From Lachnospiraceae bacterium UBA1818 (lineage in GTDB: Bacteria > Bacillota > Clostridia > Lachnospirales > Lachnospiraceae): 64,000 bases of DNA. Of the stretch, positions 8,583 through 17,299 are shown piece after piece (within the stretch, counting starts at the first letter, position 1; each line of letters begins with the position of its first letter). The stretch lies in assembly GCA_904419285.1 (NCBI GenBank), contig CAJFQZ010000002.1, forward strand, positions 62,001 to 126,000, given 5' to 3'. Position numbers and translations under genes: made by a program. The notes under the pieces are model-generated. The model was not told the DNA's origin. It worked only from the letters and a program-made list of their open reading frames with translations, and made no database searches.

Positions 8583-8833
8583 GGCTGTCAATGCTCCTTC
8601 TCGTTGTTTATCCTTATGTAACAGTCCAGCCCGCACCATTCGCAAAGCCGCACATACGTGCTCCTGCGGCTGCGCCGCTACTTTGCTCATATACGGGCGC
8701 TCCGCTCATAAGAGAAGGGCAGGCTGATCCTTATGCCAGCATAAATCAGCCTGCCCCTTCTCTTATAGCTGAACTGTTATCTACATTATATTACATTTTT
8801 CGCGAAAAGTAGAGATGAAAACACAGGCAAAAA
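8583..8833. other. Intergenic leader region of the exonuclease gene
   Basis: No gene is seen here. The minus-strand -10 box TATAAT is at 8785-8790, so the exonuclease transcript would have a leader of about 195 nt that contains the hairpin at 8708-8766 and the AGAAGGAG site. A weak -35 only. Confidence 0.5.
8708..8766. repeat. 59-nt near-perfect palindrome in the exonuclease leader
   Basis: Arms 8708-8728 and 8745-8766 pair over 21 bp with one bulged C, and the loop itself folds (TTATG/CATAA). There is no T run on either side, so it is not a plain terminator. It may act as an RNA stem in the exonuclease leader or as a cruciform. Confidence 0.7.
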
Positions 8834-8862
8834 TTGATTTTTTCTATATGATGCCATATAAT
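8834..8862 (+). promoter_or_regulatory. coaBC operon promoter
   Basis: TTGATT (8834-8839) and TATAAT (8857-8862) are 17 bp apart, 74 bp before the coaBC start. A small CCGGGATCTCCCGG stem lies between promoter and RBS (GAAAGGGGG). Confidence 0.75.
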
Positions 8863-8935
8863 GAAGCGGAAACAGTGCCAGACGCCGGGATCTCCCGGCG
8901 CGGAAACTGTAAATATGAAAGAAAGGGGGCATTAT

Positions 8936-10141
8936 ATGCTGAAAGGAAAAACGGTCCTTCTCGGTGTTTCGGGGAGTATTGCCGCGTACAAGACTGCGTA
9001 TCTCGCCAGTTCACTTAAAAAGCTCAATGCAGATGTGCATGTGCTGATGACGGAGAATGCCACGAATTTCATCAATCCGATCACATTTGAGACTCTGACA
9101 GGGAATAAGTGCCTTGTAGACACGTTTGACAGGAATTTTGAGTTCAGTGTGGAACATGTATCCCTGGCGAAGAAGGCGGATGTGGTGATGCTTGCGCCGG
9201 CGAGCGCCAATGTCATCGGAAAGATCGCCCACGGAATCGCGGACGATATGCTGACCACGACGATCATGGCGTGCAGATGCAGGAAGATCATTGCGCCGGC
9301 GATGAACACGAACATGTTTGAGAATCCGATCGTCCAGGACAACCTGAAGACTCTGGAGCGGTACGGATATGAGATCATCACGCCGGCGACAGGTTATCTC
9401 GCCTGCGGCGATACAGGCGCCGGGAAGATGCCGGAGCCGGAGCTGCTGCTGGAGTATATTCTCCGGGAGATAGCCTGTGAGAAGGATATGGAAGGGCTGA
9501 AGGTCCTGGTGACAGCAGGACCGACGCAGGAGCCCGTGGATCCGGTGAGGTTCATCACCAATCATTCCACAGGGAAAATGGGATACGCCATCGCGAAAGT
9601 ATGTATGCGCAGAGGCGCTGAGGTCACGCTCGTGAGCGGACCTACGGCGATGCAGAAGCCGGAATTTGTCAATTATATTCCGGTCACGACGGCGAGAGAG
9701 ATGTTCGAGGAGGTCACTTCGCGTGCCCGGGAACAGGACATCATTATCAAGGCAGCCGCGGTCGCGGATTACAGACCGAAGGATGTGAGCAGCGAGAAGG
9801 TAAAGAAGAAGGATGGAGAACTGTTCCTTGAGATGGAGCGCACGGATGACATCCTGGCATATCTCGGGAGCCACAGGTGCCCGGGACAGTTCCTGTGCGG
9901 ATTCTCCATGGAGACGGAGAATGTGCTGGAGAATTCCAGGGAGAAGCTGAAAAAGAAGAACCTGGATATGATCGCGGCGAACAGTCTGAAGGTGCAGGGA
10001 GCAGGCTTCGGCGGAGATACCAATGTGATCACGATCATTACAGAAGACGAGGAAGTTTCACTCGAGCTGATGTCAAAGGAGGAGGCAGCCTCAAAGCTTC
10101 TTGATCAGATCATGTCCTGCAGAAAAATGCGGGAAGAATAA
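8936..10141 (+). CDS. coaBC: Bifunctional phosphopantothenoylcysteine decarboxylase/phosphopantothenate-cysteine ligase
   Basis: This enzyme joins cysteine to 4'-phosphopantothenate (CoaB) and decarboxylates the product to 4'-phosphopantetheine (CoaC), the middle steps of CoA synthesis. The 401-residue protein has an N-terminal flavoprotein CoaC domain (about 1-185) with the FMN-contact segment GVSGSIAAYK, the active-site His in SVEHVSLAKKAD, and PAMNTNMFENP plus the cysteine loop in ATGYLACGDTGAGKM. The CoaB domain follows with TAGPTQEPVDPVRFITNHST, AAVADYRP and the lysine-rich ligase loop. ATG 8936 is chosen for its RBS. It heads coaBC, ECF S component and coaX. Confidence 0.95.
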   Translation: MLKGKTVLLGVSGSIAAYKTAYLASSLKKLNADVHVLMTENATNFINPITFETLTGNKCLVDTFDRNFEFSVEHVSLAKKADVVMLAPASANVIGKIAHGIADDMLTTTIMACRCRKIIAPAMNTNMFENPIVQDNLKTLERYGYEIITPATGYLACGDTGAGKMPEPELLLEYILREIACEKDMEGLKVLVTAGPTQEPVDPVRFITNHSTGKMGYAIAKVCMRRGAEVTLVSGPTAMQKPEFVNYIPVTTAREMFEEVTSRAREQDIIIKAAAVADYRPKDVSSEKVKKKDGELFLEMERTDDILAYLGSHRCPGQFLCGFSMETENVLENSREKLKKKNLDMIAANSLKVQGAGFGGDTNVITIITEDEEVSLELMSKEEAASKLLDQIMSCRKMREE

Positions 10142-10251
10142 AATAATATATTTAGAAACTGAATAATATCAATATGCAGTGCTTGCAGCAGTGCAGCGCT
10201 GTGCCAACAGTATTGTATCTCGAAGAGAGAATGATAACAAAGGAGGCAGTT

Positions 10252-10968
10252 ATGAATAATTTAAATACAGGCAGGCAGCAGACCGGAGAAAATGTGCGGC
10301 CGCAGGCAGGAAGCAGAATCAGTACTATGAGCATGGTCCAGGTGGCGATCTTTGGTGCAGTCATATGCATCATGGCATTCACCCCCTTTCTCGGATACAT
10401 CCCACTTGGATTTACCAGGGCGACGATCATCCACGTCCCGGTCATTATCGCTTCACTGCTGATGGGGCCCAAAAAAGGAGCGGCTCTGGGATTCCTTTTC
10501 GGACTTACCAGCTTTATCAACAATACGATGAATCCGACTCCTACATCGTTTGTGTTTACGCCATTTTACAGTATCGGCGATGTGAGCGGCGGGATCGGGA
10601 GTGTGGTCATCTGCTTTGTCCCGAGGATCCTGGTAGGAGTCGTACCGTTCTTTGTGTATAAGCTCGTAAAAAAATTTGCCAAGAAAAGCAGTGTCTCTGC
10701 AGTCGGGCTGGTCCTTGCGGGAATTTCCGGAGCGCTTGTGAATACCCTGCTTGTCATGAATCTGATATTTGTTTTCTTCAGGAAAGGATATGCGGCGGCA
10801 AATGATGTTGCCGTGTCAGCGGTATACGGATTCATCCTTACTATTATCGGGATCAACGGTGTTCCGGAAGCGATCGTTGCGGGGATCCTTACTCTCTGTA
10901 TCGGAAAGGTCCTGCTGAAGAAGAATATCAGGGAAAGATTAGGTTTCAAAAATGATTTTGGCTATTGA
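10252..10968 (+). CDS. ECF transporter S component, probably pantothenate-specific
   Basis: A 238-residue integral membrane protein with about six hydrophobic segments after a short polar N-terminus (residues 1-22). The first helix carries AIFGAVICIMAFTPFLGYIP, and the segment around STMSMVQVAIFGA resembles the region that contacts the EcfT subunit. S components capture a vitamin and use a shared EcfAAT module encoded elsewhere. Lying between coaBC and coaX, both of the pantothenate-to-CoA route, the substrate is most likely pantothenate (PanT-like); this is context-based inference. RBS AAAGGAGG is 7 bp before ATG 10252. The end overlaps coaX by 17 bp, indicating translational coupling. Confidence 0.82.
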   Translation: MNNLNTGRQQTGENVRPQAGSRISTMSMVQVAIFGAVICIMAFTPFLGYIPLGFTRATIIHVPVIIASLLMGPKKGAALGFLFGLTSFINNTMNPTPTSFVFTPFYSIGDVSGGIGSVVICFVPRILVGVVPFFVYKLVKKFAKKSSVSAVGLVLAGISGALVNTLLVMNLIFVFFRKGYAAANDVAVSAVYGFILTIIGINGVPEAIVAGILTLCIGKVLLKKNIRERLGFKNDFGY

Positions 10969-11719
10969 TATCGGAAATACAAATATTGTCGTCGGCTGTA
11001 TTGATGGTCCAGACTGCGTTTTTGTAGAGCGGATCTCCACGGTCCGAACGAAGACGGAGCTGGAGTATGCGATCGATATTAAGAATGTCCTTGATATCTA
11101 TCATATAAAGAAGGCGGAGCTTGAAGGCGGGATCATATCGTCCGTTGTGCCTGAGATCACGACTGTGGTCAAGCTGGCGGTTGAGAAGATTCTGAAAAAG
11201 GAAGTGCTGGTCGTCGGAGCGGGGATCAAAACAGGACTTAATATCCGCATCGACAATCCGGCGCAGCTCGGAAGCGACCTTGTCGTGGATTCCGTGGCGG
11301 GAATCGCAGAATATCCGGCCCCCCTGCTGATCTTTGACCTTGGTACAGCCAATACCGTGTGCGTGATCGACAAGAATAAGAATTATGTGGGCGGGATGAT
11401 CTATCCGGGGATCGGCGTCTCGCTGTCCTCCCTGACCGCGCACGCATCTCAGCTGGGCGGGATCAGCCTTGAGGCTCCGGAGCACATCGTGGGAAAGAAC
11501 ACGGTAGAATGTATGAAGAGCGGGATAATCTACAGCAGTGCCGCGGCGATCGACGGGATCATTGACCGTCTCGAAGAAGAACTGGGCGACGGAACAACTG
11601 TGATCGCCACAGGCGGACTTGCGAAGAAGATCATTCCATACTGCAGGAGGAAGATCCTGCTGGATGAGACGCTGCTGCTCAAAGGACTGGCGATCATATA
11701 CCGCAAAAACAGGAGATAA
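10952..11719 (+). CDS. coaX: Type III pantothenate kinase
   Basis: CoaX phosphorylates pantothenate with ATP, the first step of CoA synthesis, and is insensitive to CoA feedback. The 255-residue length is normal. The ASKHA-fold motifs are visible: phosphate 1 AIDIGNTNIVVG at the N-terminus, phosphate 2 FDLGTANTVCVID near residue 130, and ATGGLAKKI near the C-terminus for adenosine. The substrate loop IDNPAQLGSDLVVDSVA is also conserved. The start codon lies inside the S-component gene. The TAA stop is part of the left arm of the long palindrome that follows at 11716. Confidence 0.95.
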   Translation: MILAIDIGNTNIVVGCIDGPDCVFVERISTVRTKTELEYAIDIKNVLDIYHIKKAELEGGIISSVVPEITTVVKLAVEKILKKEVLVVGAGIKTGLNIRIDNPAQLGSDLVVDSVAGIAEYPAPLLIFDLGTANTVCVIDKNKNYVGGMIYPGIGVSLSSLTAHASQLGGISLEAPEHIVGKNTVECMKSGIIYSSAAAIDGIIDRLEEELGDGTTVIATGGLAKKIIPYCRRKILLDETLLLKGLAIIYRKNRR

Positions 11720-12073
11720 ATTCGGATCTGCCGGAAATCCTGACTGGGAATGCCATCCAAAAACAGGAAAAGCTGCTGAGTGAATTCCTTCTGCGATAAG
11801 AGGCGGACGGTTTCAGGTTCCGTTCCATAATCTGAGAAAGACTAGAGGAAGCGGTATCCCGCTAAAAACAAGGGCTGCAATAAGAAACTCACTTCGTTCG
11901 GACAACTCTTATTGCAGCCCTTAACGCGGGACACCGCTTCCTTAAGTCTTTCTGACAGATTATTCTAGTCACCTGAACCGCCCGCCTCTTATCTCCGAAT
12001 GGAAGTTCTTCGAAGTTTTCCCTGTTTTCTGCTTTATTCTGGACAGGACTTTCCGCACAAACCCGGAATTTAT
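11716..12073. repeat. Long imperfect palindrome, copy A (358 bp)
   Basis: The whole segment folds on itself: ATAAATTC at 11716 pairs with GAATTTAT ending at 12073, and matching blocks continue inward to a perfect 16-bp central stem (11870-11885 with 11907-11922). Intermediate arms include GATAAGAGGCGG with CCGCCTCTTATC-like sequence, TAATCTGAG with CAGATTA, and GGAAGCGG with CCGCTTCC. A second copy lies at 24464-24823. Both start at the stop codon of the upstream gene. Paired substitutions between copies keep the arms complementary. No coding potential was seen. Confidence 0.85.
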
Positions 12074-12224
12074 GTCGGAGATGCTGGCAGTTGAATTTTA
12101 TTGAGGGGGTACGGTGCTGAGTTCAGTCGATAGAGTACAATTTTGATATTCTTTTAAATTTCCGGGAGGACTTTCGCTTTGAAAAACTTAGAAACCGACG
12201 GGACGGGATTCGAAACCTTTCGGA

Positions 12225-12422
12225 GATAATGGACGGGGATTCTGGTGACTTTGTAGAAGGATTTAGAAAATCTTAAAGCTTCGGAAGATGGCGTTAATCC
12301 GAAAAACAGTATTGTCTGAGCGTCAGCGAGTTGTACTGTTTTTCGGATTGTTTTTAGCCATCTTTCGAAGCTTTTAGTTTTTCTTATCCTTCGGAACGGA
12401 GCCTGAATCCCCGTCCATTATC
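12225..12422. repeat. Second intergenic palindrome (198 bp), unrelated in sequence to copies A and B
   Basis: A perfect 18-bp outer arm (12225-12242 with 12405-12422, core ATGGACGGGGATTC) encloses further paired blocks: AAAGCTTCGGAAGATGGC with GCCATCTTTCGAAGCTTTT, and ATCCGAAAAACAGTA with TACTGTTTTTCGGAT. The loop lies near 12315-12332. It is downstream of the minus-strand glgD and next to copy A. The remaining 12074-12224 and 12423-12503 hold no gene that I can support. Confidence 0.8.
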
Positions 12423-12503
12423 GCAGAATATGTCTTCGATATACTCCTGCCCGCTGGTTTCGTATGTGATACGGAGCAGAAGTCCATAACGGCAAACTCA
12501 AAT

Positions 12504-13619
12504 TTATAATGTGTCGCCTCTCTTGATGTATCCGGGCTTCTCCGGAGATGCGATGACTCTCTTGCCGCGGATCAGTTTCGCATGCTTGTCTACAACTACG
12601 TTCTCCACGTGAACTCCCTTGCCGATGACAATGTCTGAAGAGATCACGCAGTTCTTGACGACAGCGCCCTCTTTGATGATACACCCTCTTCCGATCACGG
12701 AGTTCTCGATCGTTCCTTCGATCAGACATCCGTTAGATACTACAGAAGATTTAACAGAGCTGCCATCAAAATACTGTGTCGGGCAGGAGTCGTTGGTACG
12801 TGTGTAGATCGGCCAGTCGTTTACGAAAAGGTTCGTAGCGTTCTTGAGATCGATCAGGGACATGTTCGCGTCATAGTAGCTCTTGAAGTCTGTGATGGAT
12901 GCGAAGAATCCGCGATGCGGAACCGCACGCACATCCAGATTATGGCACTCCTCGTCAATGATATCAACGAGAGAATACATAGCGGACATTTTGTGGGCCT
13001 TTGTAACGAGGTCGAGGAAAAGATCTTTCTTCATTACATAGGTATCCATGAAAATGTTTTTGTTCTTCGCGTTTCCGCGGTTCGGCTGGATCGAGTCAAC
13101 ACCTTTCTGTTTGTTGATGTCCAGAGTATAGCAGCTCAGGAACTCGTCCTTCGCTGTGTCTACGGAGTGATACATCAGGGTGATGTCAGCTCCTGAGTCG
13201 ATATGTGTCTGTAACAGTTCGCTGTAATCTGCAGTGTAAACCATATAGCTCGGTGCGATCACTACATATTCCTGTGGAACGCGCTCGATCACATCCAAAT
13301 TCTCAATGTATGCGGCAATATCTGTATTGTAGATATCGCTCACCATCGTGGACTCTGTATATAAAATGTGCAGTTTGCCGCGCTTTGAGTTGATGTTGTA
13401 GTGACGTCCTGTTCCCAGGTGCTCTGTGAGGGAACGTGGTTTTCTTCTTGTATATACCTGGATCGTATCGATCCCGCTGTTGCTCATATTGGAGATCGGG
13501 AAGTCGATCACACGGTATCTGCCGAGGAATGAGAAAGCCCCGACAGGACGGTATTCCTGAAGTCCGTCGACTTTAATGTGGTTTCCGGCAAAATTAACGA
13601 TTCCAAAAGCCTGGCTCAT
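12504..13619 (-). CDS. glgD: Glucose-1-phosphate adenylyltransferase subunit GlgD
   Basis: A 371-residue paralogue of GlgC that forms the second subunit of the ADP-glucose pyrophosphorylase of many Firmicutes. The N-terminal nucleotidyltransferase domain is recognisable (GRYRVIDFPISNMSNSGIDT) but lacks the complete GGxGxRL loop: the N-terminus reads AFGIVNFAGNHIKVDGLQEY, so it is thought to act mainly as a regulatory or helper subunit. The C-terminal left-handed beta-helix is evident in hexad-like repeats (SNGCLIEGTIENSVIGRGCI). The ATG is one base after the glgC stop, so translation is coupled to glgC. Confidence 0.93.
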   Translation of the reverse strand: MSQAFGIVNFAGNHIKVDGLQEYRPVGAFSFLGRYRVIDFPISNMSNSGIDTIQVYTRRKPRSLTEHLGTGRHYNINSKRGKLHILYTESTMVSDIYNTDIAAYIENLDVIERVPQEYVVIAPSYMVYTADYSELLQTHIDSGADITLMYHSVDTAKDEFLSCYTLDINKQKGVDSIQPNRGNAKNKNIFMDTYVMKKDLFLDLVTKAHKMSAMYSLVDIIDEECHNLDVRAVPHRGFFASITDFKSYYDANMSLIDLKNATNLFVNDWPIYTRTNDSCPTQYFDGSSVKSSVVSNGCLIEGTIENSVIGRGCIIKEGAVVKNCVISSDIVIGKGVHVENVVVDKHAKLIRGKRVIASPEKPGYIKRGDTL

Positions 13620-13620
13620 A

Positions 13621-14763
13621 TTATTCTTCCCCCTTTACACGTTTTGCGACAAGTTCGATATGTTCGCTGTCAGCGCTTCCGACAACAGCATTTTTCCCGA
13701 TCTTGATATCGTCCGCGACAAGTGCGCGCTGAACGACTGCGCCTTCCTCAACCTCGGAACCCGGCATCAGTACGCTGTCGATAACTTTGGCTCCGGCGGC
13801 TACCTTTGCTCCGGTGAACAGAACGGAGTTCTTAACTTCGCCGTCGATCACGCATCCCTGTGTAACGAATGCCTTCTCAATCTTGGCGTCAGCTCCTATG
13901 TACTGCGGAAGAGACGTCACATCCTCTGTGTAGATCTTCCAGCTCGGATCGTGAAGGTCGAGCTCATTGTTCTTGCTGAGAAGATCCATATTTGCCTCCC
14001 AGAGGGAATCGATCGTTCCGACATCTTTCCAATATCCTTTGAACTTATAAGCGTAGAGCAGTTTTCCGTCATTCAGCAGTGCAGGAATGATATCTTTTCC
14101 GAAATCATGGCTTGACTCGGAATCTTTCATATCAGCCATCAGCATCTTGCGGAGCAGCTTCCAGTTGAAAATATAGATACCCATGGAAGCAAGATTGCTC
14201 TTCGGGTGTTCCGGTTTCTCTTCAAATTCAACGATGCGTCCTGTCTCTTCGTCTGTGTTCATGATTCCGAAACGGCTTGCCTCTTTCATAGGAACTTCGA
14301 TAACCGCGATCGTGGCATCGGCGTTGTGTTCTTTATGATAAGCGAGCATCTTGGCATAGTTCATCTTGTAAATATGGTCGCCGGAAAGGATCAGAAGATA
14401 TTCCGGTGAGAATGTATCAATAAAGTCGATATTCTGTGAAATTGCATCTGCAGTTCCTCTGTATACGTCAAGGTTGGCATCTGCTTTCTCTCGCGGCGGA
14501 AGTACATACACACCACTGTTCTTCGCATCCAGACCCCAGCGGCGTCCGACTGCAACATAGCTGTTCAGCTGAATGGATTCGTACTGAGTTAATACTCCTA
14601 CAACGTCGATTCCACTGTTTGCGCAGTTGCTGAGGGGAAAATCGATGATGCGGTATTTTCCACCATATGAAACGGCAGGTTTTGCCATTTTTTTGGTCAA
14701 TTCATGCAGACGAGTTCCCCGACCACCAGCCAAAATCATAGCTAACATGTTATTTTGCTTCAT
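13621..14763 (-). CDS. glgC: Glucose-1-phosphate adenylyltransferase GlgC
   Basis: GlgC makes ADP-glucose from glucose-1-phosphate and ATP, the committed step of glycogen synthesis. The 380-residue protein starts with the pyrophosphorylase signature [20 protein letters not shown], has [15 protein letters not shown], the sugar-phosphate loop [16 protein letters not shown] and the [10 protein letters not shown] region, then a C-terminal beta-helix ([17 protein letters not shown]). ATG 14763 has GAGAGGG upstream and a TATAAT box on the minus strand at 14796-14801. It is cotranscribed with glgD; no other glycogen genes are in the window. Confidence 0.96.
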   Translation of the reverse strand: MKQNNMLAMILAGGRGTRLHELTKKMAKPAVSYGGKYRIIDFPLSNCANSGIDVVGVLTQYESIQLNSYVAVGRRWGLDAKNSGVYVLPPREKADANLDVYRGTADAISQNIDFIDTFSPEYLLILSGDHIYKMNYAKMLAYHKEHNADATIAVIEVPMKEASRFGIMNTDEETGRIVEFEEKPEHPKSNLASMGIYIFNWKLLRKMLMADMKDSESSHDFGKDIIPALLNDGKLLYAYKFKGYWKDVGTIDSLWEANMDLLSKNNELDLHDPSWKIYTEDVTSLPQYIGADAKIEKAFVTQGCVIDGEVKNSVLFTGAKVAAGAKVIDSVLMPGSEVEEGAVVQRALVADDIKIGKNAVVGSADSEHIELVAKRVKGEE

Positions 14764-15078
14764 AGTGAGCCCTCTCTTTCATTTTTGTATCTTCCATTAT
14801 ACAATTTTTGAAATCGTTTTACCATATTTTTGTGCGAAAAAGCGAAGAATTATCATGAAAAAATAGGTAAATTCTATGTAAATTACAGAAGTTGTTCATA
14901 AGGTGTGGATGAGTTTTCGGTTATGTGTGGGAAAAACAGTAAATTTCACAGGAGAATGAAGGGGAAACTGCCGGCTGAAACGAAGAAATCCTTTTTGTAT
15001 TTTAGGGATTGACAATAAAAATGATTCTATATACTATGTTGTTAGTTACCGAACAAAGCGGAAAGAGAGAGCATTGGA
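14764..15078. promoter_or_regulatory. Divergent promoter region glgC / marR, with candidate MarR operator
   Basis: No gene lies here. The minus-strand glgC -10 (TATAAT, 14796-14801) is near one end. For marR, TTGACA (15009-15014) is followed by overlapping -10 candidates TATACT (15030-15035, 15-bp spacer) and TACTAT (15032-15037, 17-bp spacer). Just downstream, TTGTTAGTTACCGAACAA (15039-15056) is palindromic at 14 of 18 positions and is a plausible MarR operator. Confidence 0.6.
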
Positions 15079-15573
15079 ATGGATAAGAAGGAGACCTATG
15101 ATCCGGCCCGGGATGACGTGGGGAGACTGATCAATAAGATTTCACATCAGTTAAAGCGGCAGATGTGTTTCCATCAGGAAGAGAGCGAATTGACGAACAT
15201 GCAGAAGAGAGTTCTGCATTATATTTTGTTTCAGAGCCTGAAGAAGGATATCTATCAGAAAGATATCGAGAAGGAGTTTCAGATCCGCCGGTCTACAGCC
15301 ACAGGCATACTGCAGCTTCTTGAGAAGAACGGATTTGTGATCAGGGAGACCGTGGAATGGGACGCGCGTCTGAAGAAGCTTGTTCCCACGGCGAAAGCGG
15401 AGGGCGTCCGCGAGGAGATCCTTTCCAACATACGCTATATGGAAACGATTCTGAAGCAGGGAATCTCGCAGGGGGATATGAGGGTCTGCATGAGAGTTCT
15501 GGAACAGATGTCTACGAACTTGTTAGGTAATGAGAAAAATAATAGAGGAGAGGAGAAACAGAACCATGAATAG
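15079..15573 (+). CDS. MarR-family transcriptional regulator
   Basis: A 164-residue winged-helix regulator. The DNA-binding core spans residues about 40-105: LTNMQKRVLHYILFQ, KDIYQKDIEKEFQIRRSTATGILQLLEKNGFVIRE (recognition helix RRSTATGILQLL) and the wing with WDARLKKLVPTAKAE. MarR proteins usually repress an adjacent transport gene and are released by a ligand. The gene overlaps the first exporter gene by 8 bp, so regulator and exporter are one transcript. A palindromic site near the promoter suggests autoregulation. RBS AAAGAGAG before ATG 15079. Confidence 0.88.
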   Translation: MDKKETYDPARDDVGRLINKISHQLKRQMCFHQEESELTNMQKRVLHYILFQSLKKDIYQKDIEKEFQIRRSTATGILQLLEKNGFVIRETVEWDARLKKLVPTAKAEGVREEILSNIRYMETILKQGISQGDMRVCMRVLEQMSTNLLGNEKNNRGEEKQNHE

Positions 15574-17299
15574 GAAATTACTCCGTTCTGTCCGGGAATA
15601 CAAGCGCCAGACGATATTGACGCCTGTGCTTGTCATGCTGGAAGTGCTGCTGGAAGTGCTGATCCCGCTTCTGATGGCGAATATCATCGATGTGGGCATC
15701 ACAAACGGCGATATGGGATATATCATAAAGCTGGGCCTTCTTCTGGTCGTGATGGCCATGCTGGCACTGTTTTTCGGAGCGAAGGCGGGGCAGCTCGCCG
15801 CTGTGGCATCGGCGGGATATGCAAAAAATCTCCGTCATGACATTTTTTACAAGATCCAGGATTTTTCCTTTGGAAACATCGATCATTTTTCAACATCAAG
15901 TCTTGTCACAAGGCTGACGACAGATATCACAAACGTGCAGATGGCATACATGTTTACCATCCGTATGCTGGCGAGAGCCCCGTTTATGATCATCCTGTCG
16001 CTTATTATGACGCTGACGATCAATGTAGAGATCGCAGTCTGTCTGCTGATCGCGATTCCGGTCCTCGGAGGAGTGCTGCTTTTTATTGCGAAGAAAGCGC
16101 ACCCCCATTTTATCCAGGTGTTTGATCAGTACGATGTGCTCAACAATACTGTTCAGGAGAATGTCAATGCAGCGCGCGTGGTCAAGGCGTATGTGCGTGA
16201 AGACCATGAGGTGCAGAAATTCGGAAAGATCTCGACTCTGGTGTTCCAGCTCTTTACGAAAGCTGAGAGGCTTGTGGCGTGGAACTCCCCGATCATGCAG
16301 TTTACGGTGTATGCAGTGGTGATCATCATGGTGCTGATCGGAGGAGAGAGCATCATCCGCGGAACAATGCAGACCGGAGAACTCACCAGTGTCATCGTGT
16401 ATGCGCTTCAGATCCTGATGTCCCTGATGATGGTTACATTTGTGTTTGTGCAGATCATGATCGCCGAGGCATCCACAGACCGTATCGCGGAAGTTCTGGA
16501 TGAAGTTCCGGAGATGGAAGATGCAGAAGACGCGGTTACGGAAGTGCCGAGCGGAGATATCGATTTCGAGCATGTTGATTTCAGCTATGCCGGAAAGGGC
16601 GGAAACCTGTCCCTGAAGGATGTGGATCTCCACATCAAGAGCGGTCAGATCGTAGGTGTGATCGGCGGAACGGGAAGCGCGAAGTCCACGCTCGTCCAGC
16701 TGATCCCGCGGCTGTATGACGTGACAGGAGGATGTGTCAAGGTCGGCGGCATCGATGTGAGAAAATATAACCTGAAGGCGCTGCGTGACCAGGTGTCCAT
16801 GGTGCTTCAGAAGAATGTCCTGTTTACGGGAAGCATTTACGAGAACATCCGCTGGGGCGATGAGAATGCCAGCGATGAGGAAGTTCAGAGAGTCTGCAGG
16901 CTGGCTCAGGCAGACGGATTTATCCAGGAATTTCCGAATAAATATGAGACAATGATCGTGGAGGGCGGTAATAACGTTTCAGGCGGTCAGAAGCAGAGGC
17001 TCTGTATCGCGAGAGCGCTGCTCAAGAAGCCGAAGATCCTGATTCTGGATGACTCTACGAGCGCTGTCGACACAAAGACGGATGCGCTGATCCGCCAGGC
17101 GTTCAGGGAGGAGATCCCGGATACGACCAAGATCATCATTGCGCAGAGAATCTCTTCTGTTGAGGATGCGGACGTCATCATCGTCATGGAGAACGGTGAG
17201 ATCAATGGAGTCGGTACATCGGAAGAACTTCTCCGGACAAATGCTATTTACAGAGAAGTATATGAATCACAGATGAAAGGAGGCGCTGACGATGAGTAA
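15566..17299 (+). CDS. ABC exporter half-transporter, degenerate-site subunit
   Basis: A 577-residue fused membrane-ATPase protein: six transmembrane helices (about residues 15-310), then the nucleotide-binding domain. Walker A reads GGTGSAKSTL (Ala replacing the usual Gly), the signature is NVSGGQKQRLCIARAL, and Walker B ends ILILDDSTSAVD, with Asp where the catalytic Glu normally sits. The H-loop position reads IIIAQRISS, with Gln instead of His. These changes match the non-catalytic partner of heterodimeric exporters such as TM287/288, BmrCD and LmrCD. It overlaps the next gene, its probable partner, by 8 bp. Substrate unknown; MarR control suggests drug or toxin efflux. Confidence 0.9.
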   Translation: MNRKLLRSVREYKRQTILTPVLVMLEVLLEVLIPLLMANIIDVGITNGDMGYIIKLGLLLVVMAMLALFFGAKAGQLAAVASAGYAKNLRHDIFYKIQDFSFGNIDHFSTSSLVTRLTTDITNVQMAYMFTIRMLARAPFMIILSLIMTLTINVEIAVCLLIAIPVLGGVLLFIAKKAHPHFIQVFDQYDVLNNTVQENVNAARVVKAYVREDHEVQKFGKISTLVFQLFTKAERLVAWNSPIMQFTVYAVVIIMVLIGGESIIRGTMQTGELTSVIVYALQILMSLMMVTFVFVQIMIAEASTDRIAEVLDEVPEMEDAEDAVTEVPSGDIDFEHVDFSYAGKGGNLSLKDVDLHIKSGQIVGVIGGTGSAKSTLVQLIPRLYDVTGGCVKVGGIDVRKYNLKALRDQVSMVLQKNVLFTGSIYENIRWGDENASDEEVQRVCRLAQADGFIQEFPNKYETMIVEGGNNVSGGQKQRLCIARALLKKPKILILDDSTSAVDTKTDALIRQAFREEIPDTTKIIIAQRISSVEDADVIIVMENGEINGVGTSEELLRTNAIYREVYESQMKGGADDE

